Origin: Geomonas azotofigens
GTDB lineage: Bacteria; Desulfobacterota; Desulfuromonadia; Geobacterales; Geobacteraceae
DNA: 64,000 nt
Assembly (NCBI RefSeq): GCF_018919395.1
Contig: NZ_JAHLME010000002.1
Span: 248,001 to 312,000 of the forward strand
Reading direction: 5' to 3'
The translations under genes were made by a program, and so were the position numbers. Under the pieces are notes generated by a model. The model was not told where the DNA came from, ran no database searches, and worked only from the letters and a program-made list of their open reading frames with translations. Positions 35,275 through 44,292 of the stretch are shown here, piece by piece. The first letter of the stretch is position 1. Every line of letters begins with the position of its first letter.

Positions 35275-35363
35275 GGGCGAAAATTTTTCGCCCCTACCGT
35301 GGACGGGAGGGGGATCTAGCCAGCATTTCACGCGGTCCCTTAGGGGCGAATAATCATGCGCCC
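35275..35363. repeat. Inverted pair of GGGCGAAT palindromes after the eCIS operon
   Basis: 35275-35293 is GGGCGAA-AATTT-TTCGCCC followed by CTAC; 35340-35363 is TTAGGGGCGAATAATC then ATGCGCCC in the opposite orientation. The first could act as a hairpin terminator-like structure for the eCIS transcript although no T-run follows. Confidence 0.7.
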
Positions 35364-35369
35364 AAGGTT

Positions 35370-35876
35370 TTAGATATTCCGGCTGTCATACGCCCAATGC
35401 AACAAGGCCTGGCGCTGGCGTCGGCGGCAGGTGAGCACCCCCTCGGGGCAGTTGTGCCTGATCTGGGCGATGTGGCGGGTCATCGCCTTCCAGCGCTTGA
35501 TCTGGCGCGCGTCGTCGGGACAGCGGCGCCCCATGAAGTAGCGGCAGTACCACTGGAACCAGCCGCGCGGGTCGTCGCTGTAGATCCACCCCTTCTCGCG
35601 CCAGTAGGAGAGCGGCTTTGAGGCGTTGACACCGAAGAAGTTGTACTCGGGCACATGCCGCTCGTGACAAAGACGCGCGTTCGCGAACCAATCCCTGGGA
35701 AACTCGTCCCGGCAGTCGGTCATGTACTTGCCGCCGAAGACACCCATCTCCAGCATTTCTTTCGGCGTCAGTTGCGGTTTGAACTCGGGATGAAAGTTCT
35801 CACCAACAGGCTCGGTACGGTAATAGACGTACCCCTGCTGCATCAGGTCGTTGACGCATACTTTGATTTTTTCCAC
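35370..35876 (-). CDS. Conserved-type hypothetical protein
   Basis: About 168 residues. Sequence VNDLMQQGYVYYRTEPVGENFHPEFKPQLTPKEMLEMGVFGGKYMTDC continues with DEFPRDWFANARL and a basic C-terminus containing WFQWYCRYFMGRRCPDDARQIKRW. I recall similar uncharacterised proteins in unrelated bacteria but no assigned function; several conserved Trp, Cys and Arg residues hint at an enzyme. Start is uncertain: GTG at 35876 has GGGGAG 11 bases upstream, ATG at 35843 and TTG at 35930 are alternatives. Divergent from moeA. Confidence 0.65.
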   Translation of the reverse strand: MEKIKVCVNDLMQQGYVYYRTEPVGENFHPEFKPQLTPKEMLEMGVFGGKYMTDCRDEFPRDWFANARLCHERHVPEYNFFGVNASKPLSYWREKGWIYSDDPRGWFQWYCRYFMGRRCPDDARQIKRWKAMTRHIAQIRHNCPEGVLTCRRRQRQALLHWAYDSRNI

Positions 35877-36057
35877 GGTGACGTGTACTCCCCTGGCGAA
35901 ACGGTAGAAATATCCGGAGCAAATGTACAATGAGCCGAACCCGTGTCAAGCGGCGGAAATGTGTTGCGGTCGCCGCCCCGGTTTTGATACAACCGCCCCT
36001 GTACCGATGCGACACCGCACCGGACCCGCAATAACCTGTGAGGGAGGCAACGTCGCC

Positions 36058-37272
36058 ATGATCAGCATCGAAGAAGCGCAACGGATCATCCTGAGCCACG
36101 TAGCCCCCCTGGAGACAGAGCAGGTCACGGTCTTCCACGCACTGAACCGGATCACCCCGCAGGACCACATCGCCCCCTGGGACATCCCCGCAGCCGACAA
36201 CTCAGCCATGGACGGCTTCGCCTTTCTCCATGCCGGCGTCGTCGACAACCGGGTCAAGGTGTGCGGCTTCCTTCCGGCCGGCGAGGTGCGCAGCGAACCG
36301 GTCCCGCCGGGCGAAGCGGTGCGCATCATGACCGGCGCCCCGCTGCCTCCCGGCTGCGACACGGTGGTTCCCATCGAGGACGTCGAGGAGGACGGCGCAT
36401 GGATCGTGCTGCGCGGCAAGGTCAAGGCGGGCGACCACGTACGGCAGCGCGGCGAGGACATAACCCGCGGCGACGTCGTCATTGCGGCAGGTTCGCTGTT
36501 GCGGCCGCAGGAGATCGGCATGCTGTCGGCCATGGGGAGCACCGCGCTCGCCGTGCACCGACGCGCGCGCGTCGCCATCCTCGCCACCGGCGACGAACTG
36601 CTGGAACCGGGCGCGACGCCCGAGCCGGGCAAACTCATCAACAGCAACAGCTACAGCCTCGCCGCACAGGTGCTCGATGCCGGCGGGGAGCCGGTACTGC
36701 TGGGGATCGCCCAGGACACCCTGGAAGCCACCTGCGACAAGATCCGGGCCGGGCTGAACGCCGACTTCCTGGTCGTCACCGGGGGGGTCTCGGTGGGCGA
36801 CCGCGATTTCGTGAAGGCGGCCATCGAGGAGCTCGGGGGGAGCGTCAGTTTCTGGAAGGTGAACATGAAGCCCGGCAAGCCGCTGGCCTTCGCGACCCTG
36901 CAGGGGAAACCCATCTTCGCCCTTCCCGGCAACCCGGTTGCCGCCATGGTCTCCTTCGAACTGTTCGTGCGCCCTACCCTGCTCAAGGCCATGGGGCACA
37001 CCCGGGTCTTGCGCCCGGTGGTCCAGGCCGAATTACAGCAGGCGACCGCCAACAAGGGAAACCGCCCGCACCTCGTGCGCGGCATCGTGTCGCGGCGCGA
37101 CGGCGGCTACCTGGTTTCCACCACGGGAAACCAGAGTTCCGGGCGTCTTTCCTCCCTCATCCTCGGCAACGGCCTTATGAAGCTTGCGCCGGAATCGTCC
37201 TTTTCCGCCGGCGCCATGGTCGACGTGATTCTGCTGGACCGCAATTTCGAGATGAACCTGCCGGGGGAATAA
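36058..37272 (+). CDS. moeA: Molybdopterin molybdenumtransferase MoeA
   Basis: 404 residues, full-length MoeA: N-terminal domain with PAADNSAMDGFAF and GAPLPPGCDTVVPIED, the MoCF-binding core with GDELLEPG and TGGVSVGDRDFVKAA, and the C-terminal domain (FALPGNPVAAMVSFELFVRP). It inserts molybdate into adenylylated molybdopterin, the cofactor needed by NarG. ATG at 36058 begins the homologous sequence; GGGAGG lies 12 bases upstream and the longer frame from 35923 is not supported. Its place before the nar operon fits supply of Moco for nitrate reductase. Confidence 0.95.
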   Translation: MISIEEAQRIILSHVAPLETEQVTVFHALNRITPQDHIAPWDIPAADNSAMDGFAFLHAGVVDNRVKVCGFLPAGEVRSEPVPPGEAVRIMTGAPLPPGCDTVVPIEDVEEDGAWIVLRGKVKAGDHVRQRGEDITRGDVVIAAGSLLRPQEIGMLSAMGSTALAVHRRARVAILATGDELLEPGATPEPGKLINSNSYSLAAQVLDAGGEPVLLGIAQDTLEATCDKIRAGLNADFLVVTGGVSVGDRDFVKAAIEELGGSVSFWKVNMKPGKPLAFATLQGKPIFALPGNPVAAMVSFELFVRPTLLKAMGHTRVLRPVVQAELQQATANKGNRPHLVRGIVSRRDGGYLVSTTGNQSSGRLSSLILGNGLMKLAPESSFSAGAMVDVILLDRNFEMNLPGE

Positions 37273-37627
37273 CGGCTTCTCCGGGATGGCCCCCTCCCCC
37301 TGCCCTTCCCGCCAGGAAAAGCACCCTCCCCCCCCTTGCCCCTTTAACCATCCCCTGTCCCCTGTCCCTACCGCGGGGGCCTCTCCCAGCGCAACCCCGC
37401 GTGCCCCATACCCTGCAACATACATCTTCGATGATATAATGAATGCCGGTCCCGCCCAGACCTCATTAACGACCACGCCATCTCCACTTTTTTGATTTAG
37501 GTCAAGAACCTTAACAAACTACTGTTCTAGAGTCTCCTCTATCCGAAGTGTTTACAACATCGTCCCGCGGTGCCGCTGGCGCGGCAGCTGGGCGTATCAA
37601 CACGCCAGAAGCTGAAGGAGAACGTCC
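37273..37627. other. 355-base gap between moeA and the nar operon
   Basis: The first half has C-rich tracts resembling a decayed repeat (37288-37375). The second half holds the Crp/Fnr-type promoter described separately. No gene is seen. Confidence 0.6.
37492..37533 (+). promoter_or_regulatory. Class II Crp/Fnr-type promoter of the nar operon
   Basis: TTGAT-TTAG-GTCAA (37492-37505) is an FNR/DNR-type operator. TAGAGT at 37528-37533 (4 of 6 to TATAAT) lies so that the operator centre is at -41.5 from a start at 37540, the exact class II activator geometry. The cytochrome gene starts 88 bases later. Confidence 0.78.
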
Positions 37628-38452
37628 ATGCCACACTCGCCGCTGACGCCGATCCGTTTGTTTGTCGCAATCATGCTGGTAGCCGCCGTTGCCGGGACCG
37701 CCCGGGCCGACGGGGGGAAAGAGCTCTTCGACAAGCACTGTGCCTCCTGCCACACCATCGGCGGCGGAGACGGCGGAGGACCGGACCTGAAGGGGGTCGG
37801 CGCCAAGCACCCCGCGGAGTGGCTGGTGAAGCTCATCACCGACCCCGGCAAGCTGACCGCCGAGAAGGATCCCGCCCAGGCGGAACTGGTGAAGAAATAC
37901 GGCTTCGAGATGCCCAACGTGGGGGTAAGCCGCGGCGATGCCGAGAAGATCGTCGCGTTCCTGGGAGGTGGCAACGCTCCCGCGAGCGCCGGTGCCGGCT
38001 CCGATAAAGGCGCACCCGCGGCACCGGCCCAGGCCGAGCCCCCGCGGCAGCCTGCCGAAGTCGTGGTGACCAGGGAACTGCTCGCCACCGGCCGCGACCT
38101 CTTCACCGGGAAGCAGCGCTTCGCCAAGGGGGGGGCGCCCTGCGTCTCCTGCCACCGTTTCGACTATCCCGGCATCTACGGCGGCGCGCTCGCGGCCGAC
38201 CTCACCAACCTGTACGGCAAGATGGGGGAAGCCGGCGTGCGGGGCGTGCTGAAGAGCCTCAGCTTCCCGGTCATGAAGAAGATCTACGCGGAGCGCCCGC
38301 TGACTGAAGAGGAAGCCACGGCGCTGACCGCCCTGTTCAAGGACGCCGCCGCCAGGAAGCATCCCGCGAGCGACCCGTATCCCGCCGCCGGTCTCGGCTT
38401 TTTCGCCATCTGCATGATCGCCGTCCTGCTGTTCAAGAGGAGAACCAAGTAA
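37628..38452 (+). CDS. Diheme cytochrome c of the nitrate reductase operon
   Basis: 274 residues. Signal peptide (residues 1-27, ending ARA-DGG), two c-type heme motifs CASCH (38-42) and CVSCH (172-176), an Ala/Pro-rich linker between them (about 119-142) and a C-terminal membrane helix (GLGFFAICMIAVLLF) with a basic end. It is thus anchored in the membrane with two periplasmic heme domains. It is the first gene of the nar operon and its stop overlaps the narG start, suggesting it passes electrons to or from the Nar complex. ATG at 37628 follows AAGGAG. Confidence 0.88.
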   Translation: MPHSPLTPIRLFVAIMLVAAVAGTARADGGKELFDKHCASCHTIGGGDGGGPDLKGVGAKHPAEWLVKLITDPGKLTAEKDPAQAELVKKYGFEMPNVGVSRGDAEKIVAFLGGGNAPASAGAGSDKGAPAAPAQAEPPRQPAEVVVTRELLATGRDLFTGKQRFAKGGAPCVSCHRFDYPGIYGGALAADLTNLYGKMGEAGVRGVLKSLSFPVMKKIYAERPLTEEEATALTALFKDAAARKHPASDPYPAAGLGFFAICMIAVLLFKRRTK

Positions 38453-41400
38453 TGTCACATGACAGGATCAAGGACGACTGCTCGGCGCACAACCGCCAGT
38501 GGGAGGAGCTGTACCGGAACCGGGCCCAGTACGACAAGGTGGTGCGCTCCACCCACGGCGTGAACTGTACCGGCGGCTGCAGCTGGATGGTGCACGTGAA
38601 GGACGGTATCGTCGGCTGGGAGCTGCAGGCGAACGACTACCCGCAGTTCGACGGCACCATCCCCAACCACGAGCCGCGCGGCTGCACCCGCGGCATCAGT
38701 TTCTCCTGGTACCTCTACAGCCCGCTGCGCGTGAAGCACCCCTACCTGCGCGGCGCGCTCCTGGACCGCTGGAACGAGGCGAAAAAGACCCACGCCGACC
38801 CCGTGCATGCCTGGGCCAGCATCGTCGAGAATCCGGAGTCCCGCGCCTCCTATACCGGGCAGCGCGGCATGGGGGGCTTCAGGCGCGGCGACTGGGAAAC
38901 CGTCACCGAGATCATCGCGGCCTCCAGCATCTACACGGCCAAGAAGCACGGCCCGGACCGGGTGGTCGGCTTCTCCCCCATCCCCGCCATGTCCATGATC
39001 AGCTACGCGGCGGGGAGCCGCTTCCTGCAGCTCTTCGGCGGCGTCGCCCTGAGCTTCTACGACTGGTACTGCGACCTGCCCCCCGCCTCGCCCCAGGTCT
39101 GGGGCGAGCAGACCGACGTGAACGAGTCGGCTGACTGGTACAACGCCTCCTACATCGTGCTGTGCGGCTCCAACGTCCCGATGACCCGCACCCCCGACGC
39201 CCACTACCTCACCGAGGCGCGCTACCGCGGCACCAAGGTGGTGGTGATGTCGCCGGACTACTCCATGGCGAGCAAGTTCGCCGACGCCTGGCTCCCGGTC
39301 GAGCAGGGGCACGACGGCGCCTTCTGGATGGCGCTGAACCACGTGATCCTGAAGGAGTTCTACGCCGAGCGCCAGGTCCCCTTCTTCGAGGAGTACGTCA
39401 CCAGGTACACGGACTTCCCGTTCCTGGTCGAGCTTACGCCGGAAGGGGTGACGGGAGGGGGACCGGCACCTGCGGAGCCGGTCCCCGTGTGGCGGCAGGG
39501 GGAGCTGGTGCGCGCGGCGCGCTTCGAACGCTCGGCTTCCTTGGAGCACGCGGAGTGGTGCCTGTGCGTCGCCGACAAGAGCGGCGAGGTGCGCGTGCCC
39601 AACGGCAGCCTCGGCTCGCGCTGGAGCAAACAGGAGGGACAGTGGAACCTGGACATGAAGGACGTGGTCGACGGCGCGGAGATCGATCCGGCGCTCACCT
39701 TCCTCGGGCAGGAGAGCCGCAAGGTGCTGTTCCGGTTCGAGGGTGAAAAGGACGCGCTGCGCGAGGTGCCGGTGCGCCGCGTGCAGACCGCCGACGGCGA
39801 GATCGTGGTCACCACGGTGTTCGATCTCCTCATGGCGCAGTTCGGCGTTTCCCGCGGGCTCTCCGGCGACTACCCGCACGGCTACGACTCCGATCTCCCC
39901 TTCACCCCGAAGTGGCAGGAGAAGCACACGGGCATCGACGCGCAGACCCTGATCAAGATAGCGCGTGAATGGGGAGAGAACGGCGAACAGAGCCGCGGAC
40001 GCAACATGGTCATCATCGGCGCCGGGGTGAACCACTGGTACCACAACGACCTGATCTACCGCGCCGCCATCACCGCGCTCATCCTGACCGGGAGCGTCGG
40101 CAGAAACGGCGCGGGCCTCGCCCACTACGTCGGCCAGGAGAAGGTCGCGCCGCTCTCCCCCTGGACCTCCATCGCCATGGCGCAGGACTGGGTCAAGGGG
40201 AGCCGGCTGCAGAATACGCCCAGCTTCTGGTACATGCACTCCGACCAGTGGCGCTACGACCGCAACTTCGTGGACTACTTCAAGCCGGAGACCGGCGACA
40301 AGATGCCGATGCACGCCGCCGACTTCAACGCCAAGGCGGTACGCCTCGGGTGGCTCCCCTTCGCGCCGCACTTCAACGCGAACCCGCTGGAGCTCATGAA
40401 GGAGGCGAAGCAGGCGGGGTGCGGTGACGACGAGGCGACCAGATCCTGGCTGGTGGAGCGGCTTAAGAGCGGCACGACCCGCTTCGCCATAGAGGACCCG
40501 GACGACGCCGGCAACTCGCCCAAGGTCTGGTTCATCTGGCGCGGCAACGCCATCTCGGCCTCCGCCAAGGGGCACGAGTTCTTCCTGAAACACGTGCTCG
40601 GCGCCCCCAACTCCAGCGCGACCGCCAAGGAAGTCGCCAAGGGGCAGGTACAGGACATCGTCTGGCACGAAAAGGCACCCGAGGCGAAGGTCGACCTGGT
40701 GGTGGACCTGAACTTCAGGATGGACACCTCGACCCTCTACTCCGACATCGTGCTCCCCGCCGCCACCTGGTACGAGAAGAGCGACCTCAACACCACCGAC
40801 ATGCACTCCTTCGTGAACTGCATGGACGCGGCCGTGCCCCCCTCCTGGGAGTCCAAGTCGGACTGGAAGATCTTCAGCAAGATCGCCAAGAAGGTGAGCG
40901 AGCTGGCGGCGACGCACCTGCCGGAGCCGGTCAAAGACGTGATCGCGGCGCCGCTTTTACACGACACGCCGGGAGAGATCGCCCAGCGCTCGGTCAAGGA
41001 CTGGAAGCTCGGGGAATGCGAGCCGGTGCCGGGCAAGACCATGCCGAACCTCGCCATCGTCGAGCGCGACTACGTGAACCTCTACAACCGCTTCCTCTCG
41101 CTCGGCCCCAACATCGGGCACCTCGGTTCGCACGGCAACTACTACGACGCGGACGACGAGCACGAGAAGCTTTTGAGGGAGCTCCCCAACCGGACCTGGA
41201 ACGGCAAGAGCTACGTGGATCTCGCCGACGAAAAGGTGGTGGCGGACGCGATCCTCTCGCTCGCGCCGGAGACCAACGGCGAGCTGGCGCACCGCGCCTA
41301 CCAGAACCTGGAGAAGCGGGTCGGCAAGCCGCTCGCCCAGCTAGCGGCGGGCGCGCGCGAAATCCGGGTCAAGTGGGAGGACGTCACCCAGAAGCCGCGC

Positions 41401-42060
41401 CGGGTCATCAACTCCCCGATCTGGAGCGGCCTCGTGAACGGCGGACGCCCCTACTCCCCCTACACGCTGAACGTGGAGCACCTGGTGCCCTGGCGCACCC
41501 TGACGGGGAGACAGTCGCTCTACCTGGACCACCCCTATTACCGCGAGTTCCACGAGGGGCTCCCCACGTTCAAGGGGAAACTGAACCCGGCGCTTCTGGA
41601 CGAGACCGAGGGGGAGACCGGCCTTGTGCTGAACTTCCTGACGCCGCACGGCAAGTGGGGCATCCACTCCACCTACTCGGACAACCTAAGGATGCTCACC
41701 CTGTCGCGCGGCGGCCAGGCGGTCTGGCTGAACCCCCTCGACGCGGCCGGGGCGGACATCGAGGACAACGAGCAGATCGAGGTCTACAACGCCAACGGCG
41801 TCGTGGTCTGCCGCAGCATCGTCTCCTCGAGAATCCCGAGGGGCGCTGCGGTCATGTACCACGCGCCGGAGCGGACCCTGAACATCAAGAAGTCGAAGAA
41901 GAGCGGCAAGCGCGGGGGCGTGCACAACAGCCTTTCCCGGATCCGGCTGAAGCCGACGTTGATGCTCGGGGGGTACGCCCAGTTCAGCTACTACTTCAAC
42001 TACTGGGGGCCAACCGGCGTGAACCGCGACAGTTACGTGGTGGTCAGGAAGCTGAAGTAG
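38452..42060 (+). CDS. narG: Respiratory nitrate reductase alpha subunit NarG
   Basis: 1202 residues. The N-terminus holds the His/Cys ligands of the FS0 cluster: His35, Cys39, Cys43 and Cys78 in STHGVNCTGGCSW and EPRGCTRG. YDWYCDLPPASPQVWGEQTDV carries the Asp region that ligates molybdenum in NarG. No twin-arginine signal is seen, as in cytoplasm-facing NarG of E. coli. It reduces nitrate with bis-MGD and quinol electrons delivered by NarI and NarH. Residues about 336-346 (GGGPAPAEPVP) are encoded by a palindromic repeat inserted in frame. ATG at 38452 overlaps the cytochrome stop. Confidence 0.97.
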   Translation: MSHDRIKDDCSAHNRQWEELYRNRAQYDKVVRSTHGVNCTGGCSWMVHVKDGIVGWELQANDYPQFDGTIPNHEPRGCTRGISFSWYLYSPLRVKHPYLRGALLDRWNEAKKTHADPVHAWASIVENPESRASYTGQRGMGGFRRGDWETVTEIIAASSIYTAKKHGPDRVVGFSPIPAMSMISYAAGSRFLQLFGGVALSFYDWYCDLPPASPQVWGEQTDVNESADWYNASYIVLCGSNVPMTRTPDAHYLTEARYRGTKVVVMSPDYSMASKFADAWLPVEQGHDGAFWMALNHVILKEFYAERQVPFFEEYVTRYTDFPFLVELTPEGVTGGGPAPAEPVPVWRQGELVRAARFERSASLEHAEWCLCVADKSGEVRVPNGSLGSRWSKQEGQWNLDMKDVVDGAEIDPALTFLGQESRKVLFRFEGEKDALREVPVRRVQTADGEIVVTTVFDLLMAQFGVSRGLSGDYPHGYDSDLPFTPKWQEKHTGIDAQTLIKIAREWGENGEQSRGRNMVIIGAGVNHWYHNDLIYRAAITALILTGSVGRNGAGLAHYVGQEKVAPLSPWTSIAMAQDWVKGSRLQNTPSFWYMHSDQWRYDRNFVDYFKPETGDKMPMHAADFNAKAVRLGWLPFAPHFNANPLELMKEAKQAGCGDDEATRSWLVERLKSGTTRFAIEDPDDAGNSPKVWFIWRGNAISASAKGHEFFLKHVLGAPNSSATAKEVAKGQVQDIVWHEKAPEAKVDLVVDLNFRMDTSTLYSDIVLPAATWYEKSDLNTTDMHSFVNCMDAAVPPSWESKSDWKIFSKIAKKVSELAATHLPEPVKDVIAAPLLHDTPGEIAQRSVKDWKLGECEPVPGKTMPNLAIVERDYVNLYNRFLSLGPNIGHLGSHGNYYDADDEHEKLLRELPNRTWNGKSYVDLADEKVVADAILSLAPETNGELAHRAYQNLEKRVGKPLAQLAAGAREIRVKWEDVTQKPRRVINSPIWSGLVNGGRPYSPYTLNVEHLVPWRTLTGRQSLYLDHPYYREFHEGLPTFKGKLNPALLDETEGETGLVLNFLTPHGKWGIHSTYSDNLRMLTLSRGGQAVWLNPLDAAGADIEDNEQIEVYNANGVVVCRSIVSSRIPRGAAVMYHAPERTLNIKKSKKSGKRGGVHNSLSRIRLKPTLMLGGYAQFSYYFNYWGPTGVNRDSYVVVRKLK
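39457..39486. repeat. REP-like palindrome inside narG
   Basis: A perfect 10-bp stem GGGGACCGGC/GCCGGTCCCC around a 9-base loop ACCTGCGGA. Same core as 23213-23245 and 42077-42106. It adds about ten residues to a presumably surface loop without breaking the frame. Confidence 0.78.
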
Positions 42061-42076
42061 GAGCGAATGCAGTGAA

Positions 42077-42106
42077 GGGGGGCAGGCACCTGCGGAGCCA
42101 CTCCCC
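42077..42106. repeat. REP-like palindrome after narG
   Basis: GGGGGGCAGGCACCTG followed by CGGAGCCACTCCCC: third copy of the element in narG and the Afp12-like gene, 16 bases after the narG stop. Confidence 0.7.
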
Positions 42107-42121
42107 GGTCACCCGGGCGAC

Positions 42122-42225
42122 CTGTAGGGGCGAATAATCATTCGCCCAGCCATGTTGCACCGCCTGACATCGTCACCTCTCCTGAGGGGAGAGTGCACCG
42201 GGCGAATGATTATTCGCCCCTACAG
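42122..42225. repeat. Exact 26-base inverted repeat pair of GGGCGAAT type between narG and narH
   Basis: 42122-42147 and 42200-42225 are exact reverse complements (26 bases each, starting CTGTAGGGGCGAAT and ending ATTCGCCCCTACAG), and each arm is itself palindromic. The 52-base spacer holds a small hairpin (CTCTCCTGAGGGGAGAG). The transcript could form one long hairpin between the two cistrons. Confidence 0.82.
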
Positions 42226-42295
42226 TTACACGACGAGCGCCGTGTCAGTCGCCTCCCCTGGGGGGGCGGACAAGGCGGCGATCAAGGAGCCATAT

Positions 42296-43750
42296 ATGGA
42301 TGTACGAGCTCAAATAGTGATGGTGTTCAACCTGGACAAGTGCATCGGCTGCCACACCTGTTCCATCTCCTGCAAGAACATCTGGACCGACCGCAAGGGG
42401 GCCGAGTACATGTGGTGGAACAACGTCGAGACCAAACCCGGTGTCGGTTACCCACGTCAGTGGGAAGACCAGGAGCGCTTCAAGGGGGGGTGGGTCGTCG
42501 ACGGCAAGAAGCTGAAGCTGAAGGCGATGGGCAAAGGCCCGACGCTCGCCAACATGTTCTTCCAGCCGAACATGCCCAAGGTCGAGGATTACTACGAGCC
42601 CTTCGACTTCGACTACGGCAACCTCGCCGGCGCCAAGGAGGCGAAGGACCAGCCGGTCGCCGAGGCGTTCTCCCAGATCTCGGGCAAGAAGATCGAGGAG
42701 ATCCAGGGGGGGCCCAACTGGGACGACGACCTCTCCGGCTCCCAGCTCTACGCCGCCAACGACCTGAACCTCAAGGACAAGAAGGTGATCGAGTCCTACG
42801 ATTCGATGTTCATGCAGTACCTGCCGCGCATCTGCAACCACTGCCTGAACCCTGCCTGCGTCGCCTCCTGCCCCTCCCGCGCCCTCTACAAGCGGGGCGA
42901 GGACGGCATCGTGCTGGTGGACCAGGAGGTCTGCAAGGGGTGGCGCTTCTGCACCAGCGCCTGTCCGTACAAGAAGGTCTATTTCAACTGGAACACGGGC
43001 AAGGCTGAGAAGTGCATCTTCTGCTATCCCCGCGTGGAGACCGGCCAGTGCAACGCCTGCGCCCACAGCTGCGTCGGGCGCATCCGCTACGTGGGCGTCC
43101 TGCTCTATGACGCGGACGCGGTGGAGGGGGCCGCCCTCAAGGGTGACACCGAACTCGTCGACGCGCACCGCGACGTGATCCTCGACCCGCGCGACCCGGA
43201 AGTCTGCCGGCAGGCCAGGGAAAACGGGATTTCCGACCAGTGGCTGGACGCGGCGGCCGCCTCGCCGGTCTACGCGCTGGTCAAGGAGTTACGGATCGCG
43301 CTCCCGCTGCACCCGGAGTTCAGGACCCTCCCCATGGCGTACTACATCCCGTCCCTGTCGCCGGTCCTCTCCACCTGGGGCGATACCCACAAGCTCCTGG
43401 AGCACGGCATGATCCCGGCGCTTGAGACCCTGCGCGTCCCCATCGGCTACCTGGCGAGCCTTCTCTCCGGCGGCAACGAGGGCGTCATCGAGGAGGTACT
43501 GAAGAAGCTGATCGCCGTCCGGGTCCAGATGCGGGCGGAGAACCTGGGGCTGCCGGCGGACCCGGCCCTGCTCCAGGAGGCGGGCCTGGACGAGGCGGCG
43601 GCGAAAAGGCTGTACCGGCTCTTCACGGTCGCGGGCTACCACGAGCGCAACGTGATCCCGCCGCAGCAGCGCGAGGAGGACGACCCGCAACGGCGCAAGC
43701 AGGAGGCCGGCTTCGGCATCCTCAAGAAGACCAGGGGAGGCGGCAAATGA
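42296..43750 (+). CDS. narH: Respiratory nitrate reductase beta subunit NarH
   Basis: 484 residues with four cysteine clusters: CIGCHTCSISC (16-26), CNHCLNPACVASC (from about 180), CKGWRFCTSAC (213-223; the Trp in place of a Cys marks the 3Fe-4S cluster as in E. coli NarH) and CIFCYPRVETGQCNACAHSC. It wires electrons from NarI hemes to NarG. ATG at 42296 follows AAGGAG by 8 bases; the open frame extends to 42152 but only through repeat sequence. Unusually 235 bases of repeats part it from narG. Confidence 0.97.
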   Translation: MDVRAQIVMVFNLDKCIGCHTCSISCKNIWTDRKGAEYMWWNNVETKPGVGYPRQWEDQERFKGGWVVDGKKLKLKAMGKGPTLANMFFQPNMPKVEDYYEPFDFDYGNLAGAKEAKDQPVAEAFSQISGKKIEEIQGGPNWDDDLSGSQLYAANDLNLKDKKVIESYDSMFMQYLPRICNHCLNPACVASCPSRALYKRGEDGIVLVDQEVCKGWRFCTSACPYKKVYFNWNTGKAEKCIFCYPRVETGQCNACAHSCVGRIRYVGVLLYDADAVEGAALKGDTELVDAHRDVILDPRDPEVCRQARENGISDQWLDAAAASPVYALVKELRIALPLHPEFRTLPMAYYIPSLSPVLSTWGDTHKLLEHGMIPALETLRVPIGYLASLLSGGNEGVIEEVLKKLIAVRVQMRAENLGLPADPALLQEAGLDEAAAKRLYRLFTVAGYHERNVIPPQQREEDDPQRRKQEAGFGILKKTRGGGK

Positions 43751-44292
43751 GCATGCAACAGAGCTACCACGCCCTTTCGCGACTGTTGGAGTACCCGCGG
43801 CAACGCGAGGAGATGGAGGCATGTTACGACGCCCTCGCCACGTACCTCAGGCGAAGCGGCATCGAGTCGCGCGCCCACCTCTTCGGCGAGATGCTTGGCA
43901 ACTGCACCCTCGCGGAGCTGCAGGAGGATTACGTGGCGCGTTTCGACTTCAACCCGGCGGCGGCACCCTACCTTGGGCACCACCTGTACGGCGACAACCA
44001 GAAGAAGGGTGGCTACATGATCCAGGTGAAGCAGGAGTACGGCAGACACGACTTCGAGGCGCCGGGGGACGAGCTTCCCGACCACCTGGGCGTGGTGCTC
44101 GCGTTCCTGGCGCACGTGGCGAGCCGCGGCGAGGACGCCTTCCGGCGCGAGTTCATCGAGAAACTGGTCCTGCCCGGGATCAACAAGCTGCTCGGTACTT
44201 CGGTTGAGCGGGACGCCTCCCCGTGGCTCGCCCTGGTCGAGGCGGCGGAGCTTTTGTGCAGCGCGGACTGCCGTGAGGAGGCAACATGCTGA
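43747..44292 (+). CDS. narJ: Nitrate reductase assembly chaperone NarJ
   Basis: 181 residues of the TorD/NarJ/DmsD fold: YHALSRLLEYPRQREEM at the start, TLAELQEDYVARFDFNP, and HLGVVLAFLAHVASRG. It is a cytoplasmic chaperone for Moco insertion into NarG and is not part of the final enzyme. ATG overlaps the narH stop and the end overlaps narI by 7 bases. Confidence 0.95.
   Translation: MSMQQSYHALSRLLEYPRQREEMEACYDALATYLRRSGIESRAHLFGEMLGNCTLAELQEDYVARFDFNPAAAPYLGHHLYGDNQKKGGYMIQVKQEYGRHDFEAPGDELPDHLGVVLAFLAHVASRGEDAFRREFIEKLVLPGINKLLGTSVERDASPWLALVEAAELLCSADCREEATC

Noticed and set aside
35923-36057. MoeA N-terminal extension
   Set aside because: No family resemblance before MISIEEAQ and the frame runs across the divergent promoter region.
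42152-42295. NarH N-terminal extension of 48 residues
   Set aside because: It would be encoded by palindromic repeat sequence; the ATG at 42296 has a proper ribosome site and begins the family sequence.
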